A stretch of DNA of 64,000 nt from Lachnoclostridium sp. An181 (GCF_002160325.1 NZ_NFKJ01000010.1:1-64000), one strand, 5' to 3'. Shown: positions 25,351 through 36,966, numbered from the stretch's first letter. Numbers and translations are program-made. Notes: generated from the sequence alone by a model not told the origin.

Positions 25351-26019
25351 ATGAATTTCCTCAGTATTTTCGATGTCATTGGTCCAAACATGATCGGACC
25401 TTCCAGCTCCCACACTGCCGGAGCGTGTGCTATCGCACTTTTGTCAAAAAAGATGTTTCAGCATCCGATCCAAAAGGTTACATTTACGCTGTACGGCTCC
25501 TTTGCGCGGACATACAAAGGCCATGGAACGGACAAAGCGCTCCTTGGCGGAATCTTAGGTTTCCAGACAGACGATGAAAGACTTCGGGATGCATTTGCCC
25601 ACGCAGATGAACAGGGCGTGGAATATCAGTTTCTCATTGATGAAAAAACGGTTGTCAATCATCCAAACACCGCGGACATCCTGATGGAGAGCGCAGACGG
25701 ACACCGCCTTTTTGTGCGCGGAGAATCCATTGGCGGCGGGAAGATGAAGATTGTCCAGATAGACGGCATTGATGTGGACTTTACAGGAGAATACACAACA
25801 CTTATCATCCAGCAGACGGATAAGCCTGGTGTTGTTGCCCATATCACCAATTGCCTTGCAAAACATGAAGTCAACATTGCCTTTCTTCGGCTTTTCAGAG
25901 AAGAAAAAGGCGCCAAGGCGTACACCATCGTGGAATCGGACGAGCCCATCCCGGCTGCAAGCCTTGACGCTATCAAAGAAAATGAGCACATCCGCGAATT
26001 GATGCTCATTCAGATGTAG
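25351..26019 (+). CDS. sdaAB: L-serine dehydratase beta subunit
   Basis: Small subunit of the iron-sulfur L-serine deaminase, which converts L-serine to pyruvate and ammonia. The N-terminal IGPNMIGPSSSHTAGA motif is diagnostic, and residues about 148-222 form an ACT domain (TDKPGVVAHITNCL) that probably senses serine. The start at MNFLSIFD has AGAAAGGA nine bases upstream. It is followed by sdaAA after nine bases. Confidence 0.95.
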   Translation: MNFLSIFDVIGPNMIGPSSSHTAGACAIALLSKKMFQHPIQKVTFTLYGSFARTYKGHGTDKALLGGILGFQTDDERLRDAFAHADEQGVEYQFLIDEKTVVNHPNTADILMESADGHRLFVRGESIGGGKMKIVQIDGIDVDFTGEYTTLIIQQTDKPGVVAHITNCLAKHEVNIAFLRLFREEKGAKAYTIVESDEPIPAASLDAIKENEHIRELMLIQM

Positions 26020-26028
26020 GAGGGGAAC

Positions 26029-26904
26029 ATGGATTTTTTAACAGGCGAAATGCTCCTTGAGCTGTGTAAAAAAGAAAATATTTCGATTTCCCGGGCCATG
26101 CTTGACCGGGAAAAAATTCTTGGAGGTGCGTCCGAAGAGACAATCACAAAGAAACTTGAGCGCGTGTGGGAGATCATGCAGCATGCGGCAAAAACTCCAG
26201 TAGACACCCCAAAATCTTCCATCGGCGGGCTCATAGGCGGCCAGGCAAAGGGCATATATGAAAATATGCAAAATGGTAATAATCTTTGCGGTCCTATTCT
26301 TTCCCGTGCAATGGCATACGCCTGCGCCACTCTGGAGGTGAATGCATCCATGGGTCTTATCGTGGCAGCCCCAACAGCCGGCAGTTCCGGCGTGATCCCA
26401 GGAGTTCTTCTTGCTTACCAGGAAGTCAAACAGGTGCCGGACTCCATGATCTACAGAGGACTTTTAAACGCCTCAGCCATCGGATATCTGCTTATGAAAA
26501 GCGCCTCTGTATCCGGTGCAGAAGCAGGCTGTCAGGCAGAGGTCGGATCTGCTTCCGCTATGGCTGCAAGCGCCATCGTGGAGCTCATGGGCGGTAATGA
26601 GGAGCAGTGTTTAAATGCTGCATCTCTTGCGATTTCCAATCTTCTTGGTCTTGTGTGCGATCCGATCGCAGGGCTTGTAGAGTCCCCATGCCAGACAAGA
26701 AACTCCATCGGAGCCGCCAATGCTCTGACTGCTGCGGAGATGACACTTGCAGGTGTGCGTTTCCCGATTCCGTTTGACGAAATGGCAAAAGCCATGCTGC
26801 GTGTCGGAAAAAGCCTGCCGTTCGAGTTAAGGGAGACTGCCCTTGGCGGCTGCGCAGGCACTGCTACGGGCTGTTCCCTTGGTTGTGATATCTGCGGAAA
26901 TTAA
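26029..26904 (+). CDS. sdaAA: L-serine dehydratase alpha subunit
   Basis: Catalytic subunit carrying the [4Fe-4S] cluster. The C-terminus GCAGTATGCSLGCDICGN supplies the cluster cysteines, and APTAGSSGVIPG near residue 115 is a conserved active-site segment. At 291 residues it has the normal length. GTAGGAGGGG precedes the ATG. Together with sdaAB it should feed serine into pyruvate in the cytosol. Confidence 0.95.
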   Translation: MDFLTGEMLLELCKKENISISRAMLDREKILGGASEETITKKLERVWEIMQHAAKTPVDTPKSSIGGLIGGQAKGIYENMQNGNNLCGPILSRAMAYACATLEVNASMGLIVAAPTAGSSGVIPGVLLAYQEVKQVPDSMIYRGLLNASAIGYLLMKSASVSGAEAGCQAEVGSASAMAASAIVELMGGNEEQCLNAASLAISNLLGLVCDPIAGLVESPCQTRNSIGAANALTAAEMTLAGVRFPIPFDEMAKAMLRVGKSLPFELRETALGGCAGTATGCSLGCDICGN

Positions 26905-26912
26905 TTTCATGC

Positions 26913-26954
26913 AAAAAGATGCGCAAGGTTTTTAAGCCGATTGCGCATCTTTTT
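26913..26954. terminator. bidirectional terminator between sdaAA and the AGCS gene
   Basis: AAAAAGATGCGCAA (26913-26926) pairs with TTGCGCATCTTTTT (26941-26954). The A-run on one side and T-run on the other let it work for both convergent genes. Confidence 0.85.
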
Positions 26955-26959
26955 ATGTA

Positions 26960-28324
26960 TTATTTTTTCTTTCCGTATTTTTTGTAGATTCCAACAACCA
27001 CTCCGCTTAGCGCCCACAGGGCAATAGCGTTCGGAATCACCATCAGTCCATTGAAGAAATCAGATAATGACCAAACAAAATCCACTTTCAAAGTAGAACC
27101 AACGACTACAAAAACAAGCACAAGCAAGGAATATAGTTTTCCTGCTTTTGAGCCAAACAGATACTCTACATTGACCTTTCCAAAGAAATGCCACCCGAGA
27201 ATAGTTGAGAAAGCAAAGAAGAAAAGGCAGATTGCCACAAAGATATCTCCAGCTCCTCCAAAAGCATTTGTAAATGCCGCCTGAGTCAGCGCTGTGCCTG
27301 TCTTCCCGCTGTCCAGCACACCTGTTGTCAGAATAGAAAATACAGTTAAGTTCAGGATGATAAATGTATCGATGAACACACTGATCATAGCTGCAAGACC
27401 TTGCTGATGCGGATTTTCAACACTCGCCCTTGCATGCGCATGAGGCGTGGAACCCATACCTGCCTCATTGGAGAAAAGTCCTCTTGCAACACCGTAGCGG
27501 ATTGCTTCCCTTACTGCGATCCCTGCTCCTGCTCCTACTACTGCTTTGGGATTGAATGCTCCCACAAAAATCATACGAAACGCATTTGGCACTTCCGTAA
27601 TATTCATAAAAATCAAAGCCAGACTTCCCACAATATAGATACCGGCCATTATAGGGACCAGTTTTTCTACCACAGAGGCAAGTCTTCCAACTCCTCCAAA
27701 GAAAATGAATCCACTGATCACTGCCAGCACAATTCCTACCGCAAGCTGTGGAATCTCAATATTTCTTGCCTGAAACACTTCATAAAATGCACTTCCGATG
27801 GAATTGGACTGTACCATATTTCCCGTAAATCCAAGAGCTATGATGATCAGCACCGCAAAGATCCCTGCCAGCACTTTCCCGAATTTCCCGGTAAATGCAG
27901 CGCGGATGTAATACACTGGTCCCCCGGTGACTTCCCCGTCTTTTTTTGTCTTATATTTCTGTGCCAGTGTAGCCTCCGCGTAAATCGTGGACATTCCAAA
28001 AAATGCGCTCATCCACATCCAGAAAATAGCTCCCGGCCCTCCTCCGATCAATGCAGTGGCAGCACCTGCCAGATTTCCGGTTCCAACCTGCGCAGCAATG
28101 GCTGTGGCAACGGACTGAAAGGATGTCATCTCTCCGTCTTTTCCTTTCTGTCCTTTGAGCGTGAATCCTCCAAATACCTGTTTCAATCCAGCTTTAAACT
28201 TTCTCACCTGGATAAATTTCAGACGAAATGTATAGTAGATTCCGGTACCACACAAAATGATGATCAAAATCACATTCCACAAAAAATCACTTGCCTGACT
28301 TACTAAAGATGTTAAAGTCTCCAT
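26960..28324 (-). CDS. AGCS-family sodium:alanine/glycine symporter
   Basis: A 454-residue permease with about eleven transmembrane helices. GTGNLAGAATALIGGGPGAIFWMW (split: GTGNLAGAATALIG, GPGAIFWMW) and NEAGMGSTPHAHA are family signatures. AGCS proteins import alanine or glycine with sodium. The glycine riboswitch in the leader indicates glycine as a substrate or signal. Close to the serine dehydratase genes, which deal with a metabolically linked amino acid. Confidence 0.92.
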   Translation of the reverse strand: METLTSLVSQASDFLWNVILIIILCGTGIYYTFRLKFIQVRKFKAGLKQVFGGFTLKGQKGKDGEMTSFQSVATAIAAQVGTGNLAGAATALIGGGPGAIFWMWMSAFFGMSTIYAEATLAQKYKTKKDGEVTGGPVYYIRAAFTGKFGKVLAGIFAVLIIIALGFTGNMVQSNSIGSAFYEVFQARNIEIPQLAVGIVLAVISGFIFFGGVGRLASVVEKLVPIMAGIYIVGSLALIFMNITEVPNAFRMIFVGAFNPKAVVGAGAGIAVREAIRYGVARGLFSNEAGMGSTPHAHARASVENPHQQGLAAMISVFIDTFIILNLTVFSILTTGVLDSGKTGTALTQAAFTNAFGGAGDIFVAICLFFFAFSTILGWHFFGKVNVEYLFGSKAGKLYSLLVLVFVVVGSTLKVDFVWSLSDFFNGLMVIPNAIALWALSGVVVGIYKKYGKKK

Positions 28325-28395
28325 ACGTCAAAAACCTCCTCATTCATTCCTTTTTCATTTCCCCGACGTAAGGGGATTTCGTGCCTTCATACACA

Positions 28396-28422
28396 AAAAG
28401 ACTGGCCCTTTTGGTCCAGTCT
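28396..28422 (-). terminator. terminator of the glycine riboswitch leader
   Basis: Minus-strand AGACTGG and CCAGTCT (28399-28405 with 28416-28422) form a stem followed by TTTTTGTG, between the aptamer and the symporter gene. Confidence 0.8.
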
Positions 28423-28480
28423 CTAAAAATGAACATATGCATATTTTCATATGGATGACTTTTCATCCTTAAGTTATGAA

Positions 28481-28590
28481 GTTGATATGCCCTGTCCTTT
28501 TGCCTGAGAGATCAACAGCTCCTGCCGTCTTACACCTTCGGCGCTCTTTTTCAGAGACTCTCCAGAGATTCATCCGTTTTGCCCGGATGA
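28481..28590 (-). promoter_or_regulatory. Glycine riboswitch (single aptamer)
   Basis: On the minus strand: CTCTGGAGAGTCTC, then GCGCCGAAGGTGTAA, then CTCTCAGGCAAAAGGACAGGG, the conserved blocks of a glycine aptamer. Only one aptamer is clear; a short hairpin after it may be the ghost second helix. A terminator and the AGCS symporter follow. Confidence 0.95.
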
Positions 28591-28598
28591 ACAAATTT

Positions 28599-28627
28599 AT
28601 CCTATCACAACTTCACCGCTTTTTCAA
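28599..28627 (-). promoter_or_regulatory. sigma-A promoter of the glycine riboswitch transcript
   Basis: Minus-strand TTGAAA (28622-28627) and TAGGAT (28599-28604) with a 17-bp spacer, directly upstream of the aptamer. Confidence 0.65.
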
Positions 28628-28634
28628 GTTAAAT

Positions 28635-29384
28635 TTATAAATCAATAAATTGATCAATACTTATTTCATTTTTCTGTTTGATCTTGTCCAAAACCCAGCG
28701 TCCATCCTCCCTGACAAATTTCCAATATTCGTAGAAACTTTCCGGCTTTGCACTGCCCCTCACAATCAATTTTGTGTCCTTGTCAACATAATATCCAATC
28801 ATCTTTCCGTGAATCAGATACCATACATAATCTGCATCCTCCCCCTTCTCATTGTGCGCGTCCAACAGATCTGCGCCCAAAAGTGTGACCTCCTTTTGGA
28901 CAACCTCTTCATTTCTTACATCCATCCACCCGATTTTCATTTGAAACTCATCCATCAGATTTTTACTCAGATAATCCTTTGCATAGTTGACATCCTTTCT
29001 CCTCCAGCACTCCTGTACTTCAAAATAAGCCTCCTCTACTCTTTTTTGCAGTTCCTTATACTCCCAGTTTTCTTCTTCTTTTGCAAATGCTCCGATTTGC
29101 TTTTTTGTGGCCCTTTTTGCTTTATGTACTTTATATACAAAGACAATCGTACCGGCACAGGCAATCACAGCAAACCCTGCCCCCTGGATGACAGAGGAAA
29201 TAAGCCCGCCTCTTCCCGAAGAGTTTCCGTAACCGGAATGTGCAGAACCGCCGGACAAAGAACTGCCGCCACTGCTGTGACTGCCTCCCCCGCCGCCCCC
29301 TGCACGGGCAAAGGCCGTCAACTGGCATGCAAAAACGACAAACACGATAATCAAAATACAACACACCGTTCTTTTTCTTCTCAT
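28635..29384 (-). CDS. Membrane protein with Tim44-like domain
   Basis: A 249-residue protein: signal or anchor segment at the N-terminus (about 5-24), a Gly/Ser-rich linker with a run of six Gly, a second hydrophobic segment (about 70-95), then a C-terminal Tim44-like alpha/beta domain (about 130-245) with EEAYFEVQECWRRKDV and the closing WVLDKIK. Such bacterial proteins are of unknown function. I chose MRRKRTV as start because GGGGGAAAGCA precedes it. Single gene. Confidence 0.75.
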   Translation of the reverse strand: MRRKRTVCCILIIVFVVFACQLTAFARAGGGGGGSHSSGGSSLSGGSAHSGYGNSSGRGGLISSVIQGAGFAVIACAGTIVFVYKVHKAKRATKKQIGAFAKEEENWEYKELQKRVEEAYFEVQECWRRKDVNYAKDYLSKNLMDEFQMKIGWMDVRNEEVVQKEVTLLGADLLDAHNEKGEDADYVWYLIHGKMIGYYVDKDTKLIVRGSAKPESFYEYWKFVREDGRWVLDKIKQKNEISIDQFIDL

Positions 29385-29454
29385 TGCTTTCCCCCTTTTC
29401 TTTACACTAGTATAGCATCTCCTCTGCTTTTTCAAAAGAATATCCCCCTTCTCA

Positions 29455-29483
29455 TTGCACAGGATTTTAAATTCCGCTATAAT
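29455..29483 (+). promoter_or_regulatory. sigma-A promoter of the DUF4317 gene
   Basis: TTGCAC (29455-29460) and TATAAT (29478-29483), spacer 17 bp, 36 bases before the start codon. Confidence 0.75.
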
Positions 29484-29518
29484 GTGCAGAGATCATGAAC
29501 AAACGAGGTGACATACAT

Positions 29519-30661
29519 ATGAATAAAAAAGAAGTTCTGGAGATCCGAAAACAGTTTACTCCTGCAAACTGCAGCATTACCCGCATCTGCGGCTGCTATG
29601 TGGACGCTGAAAAAAATAAAAAGACAGAACTGAAAAAAGCATTTCTCTCCCTCCCGGAAGAAGAAATGTTTAAATACTTTGACATTTTCCGCAAAGTCCT
29701 CTCCGGTACGATCGGGAAAAATCTTTTGAACATGGAATTTCCTCTGGAACAGGAGAGCGCGGACGGAACGCAGGCATATCTTCTGGAACTGAAAAAAAGC
29801 CAGCTAAAAGACGACATCCTGATCGAGGATTTCTACGATAAAGTGATCGAGCACTATTCTTACGGGGAAAACTACTACATTATCCTCATACACGCTGCCT
29901 ATGATATTCCAAATAAGGGAAGTGATAATCTGGAACAGTTCGATGCATCGGATGAAGTGTACGAGTTTATCCTCTGCGCTCTCTGTCCGGTGAAACTCTC
30001 CAAAGCAGGACTTTGTTATAATGCCGAGACAAACAATATTGAAGACCGTATCCGGGACTGGATCGTGGAACTGCCTGATGTTGGTTTCCTCTTTCCGGCA
30101 TTTACGGACAGGAACATGGATATCCACGGACTGCTCTACTATTCCAAAAACGCAAAGGAATTTCAGCAGGAATTCATTGACCAGTTCCTCGGGTGCCATA
30201 TTCCTCTTCCGGCTGTGGGCCAAAAGAACTCCTTTAATTCCATGGTGGAAGATGCCCTGAAGGAAAACTGCGATTTTGAGACTGCTAAAAATATCCACGA
30301 AAAACTCAATGAAATTATCTTTGACAACCAGGACTCTCCGGAACCTGTGACCCTGGATAAGATGGAAGTCAAAAAAATCCTTGAGCAAAACGGGGCCGAC
30401 GAGGATGCGCTTTTGGATTTCAGCCATCAGTATGACAGCTATGTGGGTGAAAAAGAATCTCTTCTCATCACCAACGTGGCGAACACGAGAAAATTCGAGG
30501 TCAAAACCCCGGATGTGACTGTGCAGGTCAATCCGGACCGGCCGGATCTTCTGCGCACAGAGATGATCGACGGTGTGCCTTGCCTTGTGATCGAACTTAA
30601 TGACGCGGTGGAAGTCAATGGAATGAATGTCCGCACTGTACCGTTAAAAAAAGAAGTGTAA
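29519..30661 (+). CDS. DUF4317 family protein
   Basis: A 380-residue cytosolic protein recognised by its N-terminus, MNKKEVLEIRKQFTPANCSI then RICGCYVD, typical of DUF4317 in Lachnospiraceae and relatives. No catalytic motif or membrane segment is visible and the function is unknown. The start at 29519 has CGAGGTGA upstream; an in-frame ATG eight codons earlier lacks a ribosome site. Monocistronic with its own promoter. Confidence 0.8.
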   Translation: MNKKEVLEIRKQFTPANCSITRICGCYVDAEKNKKTELKKAFLSLPEEEMFKYFDIFRKVLSGTIGKNLLNMEFPLEQESADGTQAYLLELKKSQLKDDILIEDFYDKVIEHYSYGENYYIILIHAAYDIPNKGSDNLEQFDASDEVYEFILCALCPVKLSKAGLCYNAETNNIEDRIRDWIVELPDVGFLFPAFTDRNMDIHGLLYYSKNAKEFQQEFIDQFLGCHIPLPAVGQKNSFNSMVEDALKENCDFETAKNIHEKLNEIIFDNQDSPEPVTLDKMEVKKILEQNGADEDALLDFSHQYDSYVGEKESLLITNVANTRKFEVKTPDVTVQVNPDRPDLLRTEMIDGVPCLVIELNDAVEVNGMNVRTVPLKKEV

Positions 30662-30675
30662 CCTCTCTTGTTTAC

Positions 30676-30705
30676 TATGCCCCTGTCTCCTTGACAGAGG
30701 GCATA
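30676..30705. terminator. hairpin between convergent genes
   Basis: TATGCCC (30676-30682) and GGGCATA (30699-30705) flank an inner CTGTC/GACAG pair. No long T-run follows on either strand, so it is a weak candidate terminator for the two convergent genes. Confidence 0.5.
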
Positions 30706-30737
30706 ACATTTCTGAGGTTACACTATCGTGCTGTCTT

Positions 30738-32102
30738 TTATTTCTTTGCAAGTTCATACATGGCTGCCGCCACAATTTGGAATGACTTCATAAGGCTGTC
30801 CACTTCTCCATATTCATTCGGCTGATGGATCACATCCGGCTCTCCCGGGAATATCGGTCCAAATGCCACCATGTTGTCAAACGCCTTGGCATAGGTTCCT
30901 CCTCCGATAGCGATCGGTTCGTCATCTCTTCCTGTCTCCTCTTTATAGACCTTCATCAGTTTCTGTACAAGCTCAGAATCCTTCGGCACATAGACCAATT
31001 TTCCTGTCTGCTCAATTCTTGCGCCAAGTGTATATTCCGCTGCTGCTTTCTTTACCCTCTCCTCCATCAGGCCTGCATCTGCATTCTTTGGATAGCGGAT
31101 ATCCAGTGTAAAGAAGATTTTTTCCGGCGTATAATCCACAACACCAAGTGTCAGGCTTGTATTTCCTGTCTCCTCGTCTTCATAACAGATTCCAAGGGAT
31201 TCTCCTTTTGTTTCCAAGTTGATCTTGTCCATGACAAAATCGATCATCTTTTGCAGGTCACCGCCAAGATCCATGTCTTTCAACACTGTAAACAGCTGGA
31301 TTGCCGCATTTACTCCAAGATGCGGAAGGCTGCCGTGCGCTCCCTTTCCTTTTGAGACAATGATCGTATTTCCATTCTCTTTTGTGACAATGAAACCATC
31401 TTTTTGCGGGAAATCAAAATCTCCTTCCACAATCATAGTGCAGCTTGGCGTCACCACATTTTTTGCTGTCCCGCCTTTGATGGAAATCACATTTACACGA
31501 GGTTTTTCGGTCACTTCTTTTTCGATTTCCCAGAACATCTGGCCCTTCTCGCAGAAGATCACCGGATACTCTGCATCCGGGGTAAAACCTACCGTTGGCT
31601 TTTCTCCTCCGTTTGCAATGTAATGTTTCACACAGGAAGAGCCGTTCTCTTCATCTGTTCCAAAGAGTACACGGATTCTCCTTTCAATTGGCAGACCAAG
31701 ATCTTTGATTGCCTTCATAGCGTAGATGGCTGCGATGGTAGGCCCTTTGTCATCCACTACGCCCCGTCCGTACATCTTGCCGTCCACAACTTCACATCCC
31801 AGCGGATCGTGTTCCCATCCCTCTCCAAGAGGCACAACATCCAGATGTCCGAGCACTCCGACCATCTCTTCGCCTTCTCCGTATTCTATCCATCCAACTC
31901 TGTTATCCACATTTCCGGTTTTAAAGCCTAATTTTTTCCCCAATTCCAGAGTATGTACCAATGCTTTTTGAATTTCTTCTCCGTATGGTGCGCCTTCTTT
32001 CGGTTCGCTTTTGACACTCAAGATTGCCACACTTTCTTTGACAGATGCAAAAATTTCATCCTTTAATTCCAACATCCGTTTGTCCAGTTTTTCGTAACCC
32101 AT
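30738..32102 (-). CDS. pepV: M20 dipeptidase of the PepV type
   Basis: A 454-residue dizinc dipeptidase that cleaves dipeptides in the cytosol. Metal ligands are visible in LGHLDVVPLG, GRGVVDDKGP (bridging Asp with following Lys-Gly-Pro), GTDEENGS, TPDAEYPV and, at the end, HQPNEYG. Residues about 185-380 form the lid domain. GGGAGGATG precedes the ATG. It has its own promoter. Confidence 0.9.
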   Translation of the reverse strand: MGYEKLDKRMLELKDEIFASVKESVAILSVKSEPKEGAPYGEEIQKALVHTLELGKKLGFKTGNVDNRVGWIEYGEGEEMVGVLGHLDVVPLGEGWEHDPLGCEVVDGKMYGRGVVDDKGPTIAAIYAMKAIKDLGLPIERRIRVLFGTDEENGSSCVKHYIANGGEKPTVGFTPDAEYPVIFCEKGQMFWEIEKEVTEKPRVNVISIKGGTAKNVVTPSCTMIVEGDFDFPQKDGFIVTKENGNTIIVSKGKGAHGSLPHLGVNAAIQLFTVLKDMDLGGDLQKMIDFVMDKINLETKGESLGICYEDEETGNTSLTLGVVDYTPEKIFFTLDIRYPKNADAGLMEERVKKAAAEYTLGARIEQTGKLVYVPKDSELVQKLMKVYKEETGRDDEPIAIGGGTYAKAFDNMVAFGPIFPGEPDVIHQPNEYGEVDSLMKSFQIVAAAMYELAKK

Positions 32103-32138
32103 GATGTATCATCCTCCCTGTTTATTCTCACTGTCTAT

Positions 32139-32167
32139 ATTATAGTATAAATCCTTTATTTAAGCAA
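32139..32167 (-). promoter_or_regulatory. sigma-A promoter of the PepV gene
   Basis: Minus-strand TTGCTT (32162-32167) and TATAAT (32139-32144), spacer 17 bp. Confidence 0.75.
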
Positions 32168-32169
32168 AG

Positions 32170-32209
32170 AAAAAGGATGCCAAAACCATCTCTTTTTTGA
32201 CATCCTTTT
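32170..32209 (-). terminator. terminator of the GH63 gene
   Basis: AAAAGGATG (from 32171) pairs with CATCCTTTT (32201-32209); on the minus strand the stem is followed by T-rich sequence. It ends three bases before the next promoter, a very tight junction. Confidence 0.75.
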
Positions 32210-32218
32210 GCCCGCTTT

Positions 32219-34963
<2,745 letters not shown>

Positions 34964-34998
34964 TCATTTTAATCATGATTCTTTTGGTTTGCCTTATT

Positions 34999-35027
34999 AG
35001 TATATCCACTTTACAAAATCAAGTCAA
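34999..35027 (-). promoter_or_regulatory. sigma-A promoter of the GH63 gene
   Basis: Minus-strand TTGACT (35022-35027) and TATACT (34999-35004), spacer 17 bp. Confidence 0.7.
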
Positions 35028-35047
35028 TCCGCTTTACTATACAAATT

Positions 35048-35836
35048 TCATTCCTTTTTTTTGTCTATTTTTTCTTTGATATTGCGCATCCTTCTGAAAT
35101 AAGAACTCATCTCATCCGCCATCCCGGACAACCGGTTTAACAGTGTTGAAAAATCCGTCAACATTTCATCATCTTTAAAATATGGATATACAATGTCATG
35201 GTCAATCTCGCTCCAGCCTTCCTCAAAAAGCGTCCTACCCTGAATCTCGATATAATATCCTTTATACTTGATGATATAGTGCAGGGAACGGTAGATTCCA
35301 TCTGAGCGGATTTCAATGAGATTCTCGTCATAAATTCTCGAATCCCCCGTCCTTCTGTACACCTTTGGCCGCTCTGCAATATAAAAATGAGTCTCATCCT
35401 CGTCAAAGTCTTTCATTCTGTCTTTTACATACTGATTTGGGTCGTTTTCGAACACAGATGTAATGTATTTGTGAAAATGGATCCAGTCCTCGCGGTACAA
35501 AAAGAAAACACGGATTCCAATCAAATCTGTCACATATTTGTGATAGTTGTCGCTGTGAAGACCTGTAAACTGTGAAGGACGCTCCCGTTTTTTTCGAATG
35601 ATCTTTTCAAGAAGATGTCCCGGGTCTTTCACCCTGTAGCGGTAAGAATGAATCCCTGCACGTTCGATATCATAGAGATAATCATCCACAAAATCTTTTC
35701 CTATCTCCCGCAGGTGATTTTCTTTTGCAATGTAATCTCTCTCAATCTCTTCCAAAAGTCCCCAGCTTATATCTGCTTTTAGAAACTCTTCTTCTGAAAT
35801 GTTATATTGTCTTAAAAACTCTTTTTCTCCAATCAT
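35048..35836 (-). CDS. Small RelA/SpoT-type (p)ppGpp synthetase
   Basis: A 262-residue stand-alone synthetase domain without the HD hydrolase or the TGS/ACT parts of long RelA/SpoT proteins. Recognised by SYRYRVKDPGHLLEKI (ATP-binding region), DLIGIRVFF, YRSLHYIIK (acceptor nucleotide region) and EIQGRTLFEEGWSEIDHD with the catalytic Glu. It should transfer pyrophosphate from ATP to a guanosine nucleotide. Start at MIGEKEFLRQ is set by AGGAGC seven bases upstream. Whether it is a housekeeping alarmone synthetase or a toxin-like member is not decidable; no antitoxin-like gene is adjacent. Confidence 0.85.
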   Translation of the reverse strand: MIGEKEFLRQYNISEEEFLKADISWGLLEEIERDYIAKENHLREIGKDFVDDYLYDIERAGIHSYRYRVKDPGHLLEKIIRKKRERPSQFTGLHSDNYHKYVTDLIGIRVFFLYREDWIHFHKYITSVFENDPNQYVKDRMKDFDEDETHFYIAERPKVYRRTGDSRIYDENLIEIRSDGIYRSLHYIIKYKGYYIEIQGRTLFEEGWSEIDHDIVYPYFKDDEMLTDFSTLLNRLSGMADEMSSYFRRMRNIKEKIDKKKE

Positions 35837-35869
35837 TTTCTGCTCCTGATTTTTTTCATATCTTTTGTA

Positions 35870-35896
35870 AGTATACCACAAAATAAAGATATTATA
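35870..35896 (-). promoter_or_regulatory. promoter region of the (p)ppGpp synthetase gene
   Basis: Two minus-strand candidates: TATAAT at 35891-35896 and an extended -10, TGGTATACT, with TATACT at 35870-35875. Which is used cannot be told from sequence. Confidence 0.5.
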
Positions 35897-36017
35897 TAGG
35901 AACATTGAAACTGCGGACAATAGATTCGTTTCGTCAATGTTTCATAGAATGCCTCCTCACTTTGGCATTTGTTATTTTCAGTTATTTTTGATTCTATTAA
36001 CTTTTTTTCTTTCTTTT

Positions 36018-36058
36018 ACACAAGAACTCTTGTGTTGATAGTAATATTCCTATATAAT
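36018..36058 (+). promoter_or_regulatory. promoter with palindromic operator, lipoprotein gene
   Basis: TTGTGT (36030-36035) and TATAAT (36053-36058) are 17 bp apart. A perfect palindrome, ACACAAGA-AC-TCTTGTGT (36018-36035), covers the -35 box, where a bound repressor would block polymerase. Confidence 0.65.
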
Positions 36059-36096
36059 GATAAAAACATTTTATTTACAAACGGGAGGGAAAGCTT

Positions 36097-36903
36097 ATGA
36101 AAAAACTAAAAAAATTAACTGCTTTTTTACTTGTTGTCTCAATGGCATTTGCACTCTGTGCATGCGGATCCAAGGATTCCGGCAAAGACACCACAAAGGA
36201 GCTGGATGCAAAGAAGATTTATAAGGAGGCTGTGGAGAAAAACAGCGCGCTTACAAGCAGTGATATGACTTCTGTTGTAAAGATGTCTTTTTCACAAGGC
36301 GAAGAGTCCATGGACTTCACCACTTCCATGGACACAAAAGTGAGCGGAATGAACACAGATTCTCTTACTTACTACGCCAAAACAACCATGGATATGTCCG
36401 GTGAGAGTGTAGAGATGACTATGTACTACACCGATGGCTACTGTTATCTTAGCCAGCTTGGGCAAAATATCAAGTACGCTTACGATATGGATGGAATTGT
36501 CAGCCAGATTCAACAGAATGTAGATACAAGCACCCTCTCTGTTGACAGTATGGAAAAAATGACTGCCAAAAAAGAGGGAGACAGCTATGTGATTGATTTT
36601 GTGGCGGACCCGGAATCCATGAATGATTATGTAAAACAAGCATTGTCTTCTCTTGAGGGTGTCACAGACGGTGTGAATATGAATATCGAAAAGGTTGATG
36701 GAAGTTATACGGTCAACAAAGACGGATATTATACTTTGGCCAAAGTAAATATGACTCTCTCCATGGAGGCAGAAGGTGAAACCGTTGACATGAATTTGAC
36801 CGTGGACTCTACTGTCAATAATCCGGGCGAAGAAGTTTCCATTACATTGCCTGACTTCTCCGGATATACAGAGGTTGATGCAGCTTCTCTTGGAATTCAA
36901 TAA
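36097..36903 (+). CDS. Lipoprotein of the DUF6612-like type
   Basis: A 268-residue exported lipoprotein: Lys-rich start, hydrophobic core and lipobox ALCAC with the lipidated Cys near residue 24. The mature part is rich in beta strands, with TYYAKTTMDMSGESVEM then MYYTDGYCYL, and repeats of Asp/Met/Thr, as in DUF6612-like proteins whose fold is related to lipid- or substrate-binding lipoproteins. Function is unknown. GGGAGGG precedes the ATG. Single gene between promoter and terminator; the palindrome over its -35 suggests specific control. Confidence 0.7.
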   Translation: MKKLKKLTAFLLVVSMAFALCACGSKDSGKDTTKELDAKKIYKEAVEKNSALTSSDMTSVVKMSFSQGEESMDFTTSMDTKVSGMNTDSLTYYAKTTMDMSGESVEMTMYYTDGYCYLSQLGQNIKYAYDMDGIVSQIQQNVDTSTLSVDSMEKMTAKKEGDSYVIDFVADPESMNDYVKQALSSLEGVTDGVNMNIEKVDGSYTVNKDGYYTLAKVNMTLSMEAEGETVDMNLTVDSTVNNPGEEVSITLPDFSGYTEVDAASLGIQ

Positions 36904-36906
36904 CAG

Positions 36907-36945
36907 AACAGCCGGTTTGGAAATACTCCAAGCCGGCTGTTTTCT
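36907..36945 (+). terminator. terminator of the lipoprotein gene
   Basis: AACAGCCGG (36907-36915) with following TTTGG pairs with CCAA-GCCGGCTGTT up to 36941 and is followed by TTCTCTTT. It also lies in a position to stop the convergent fructose operon. Confidence 0.85.
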
Positions 36946-36966
36946 CTTTATTTCTTTTTCTGAAGA

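Noticed and set aside
35048-35836. toxin-antitoxin pair built on the small alarmone synthetase
   Set aside because: No small antitoxin-like gene is adjacent; neighbours are a GH63 enzyme and a divergent lipoprotein gene with their own promoters.
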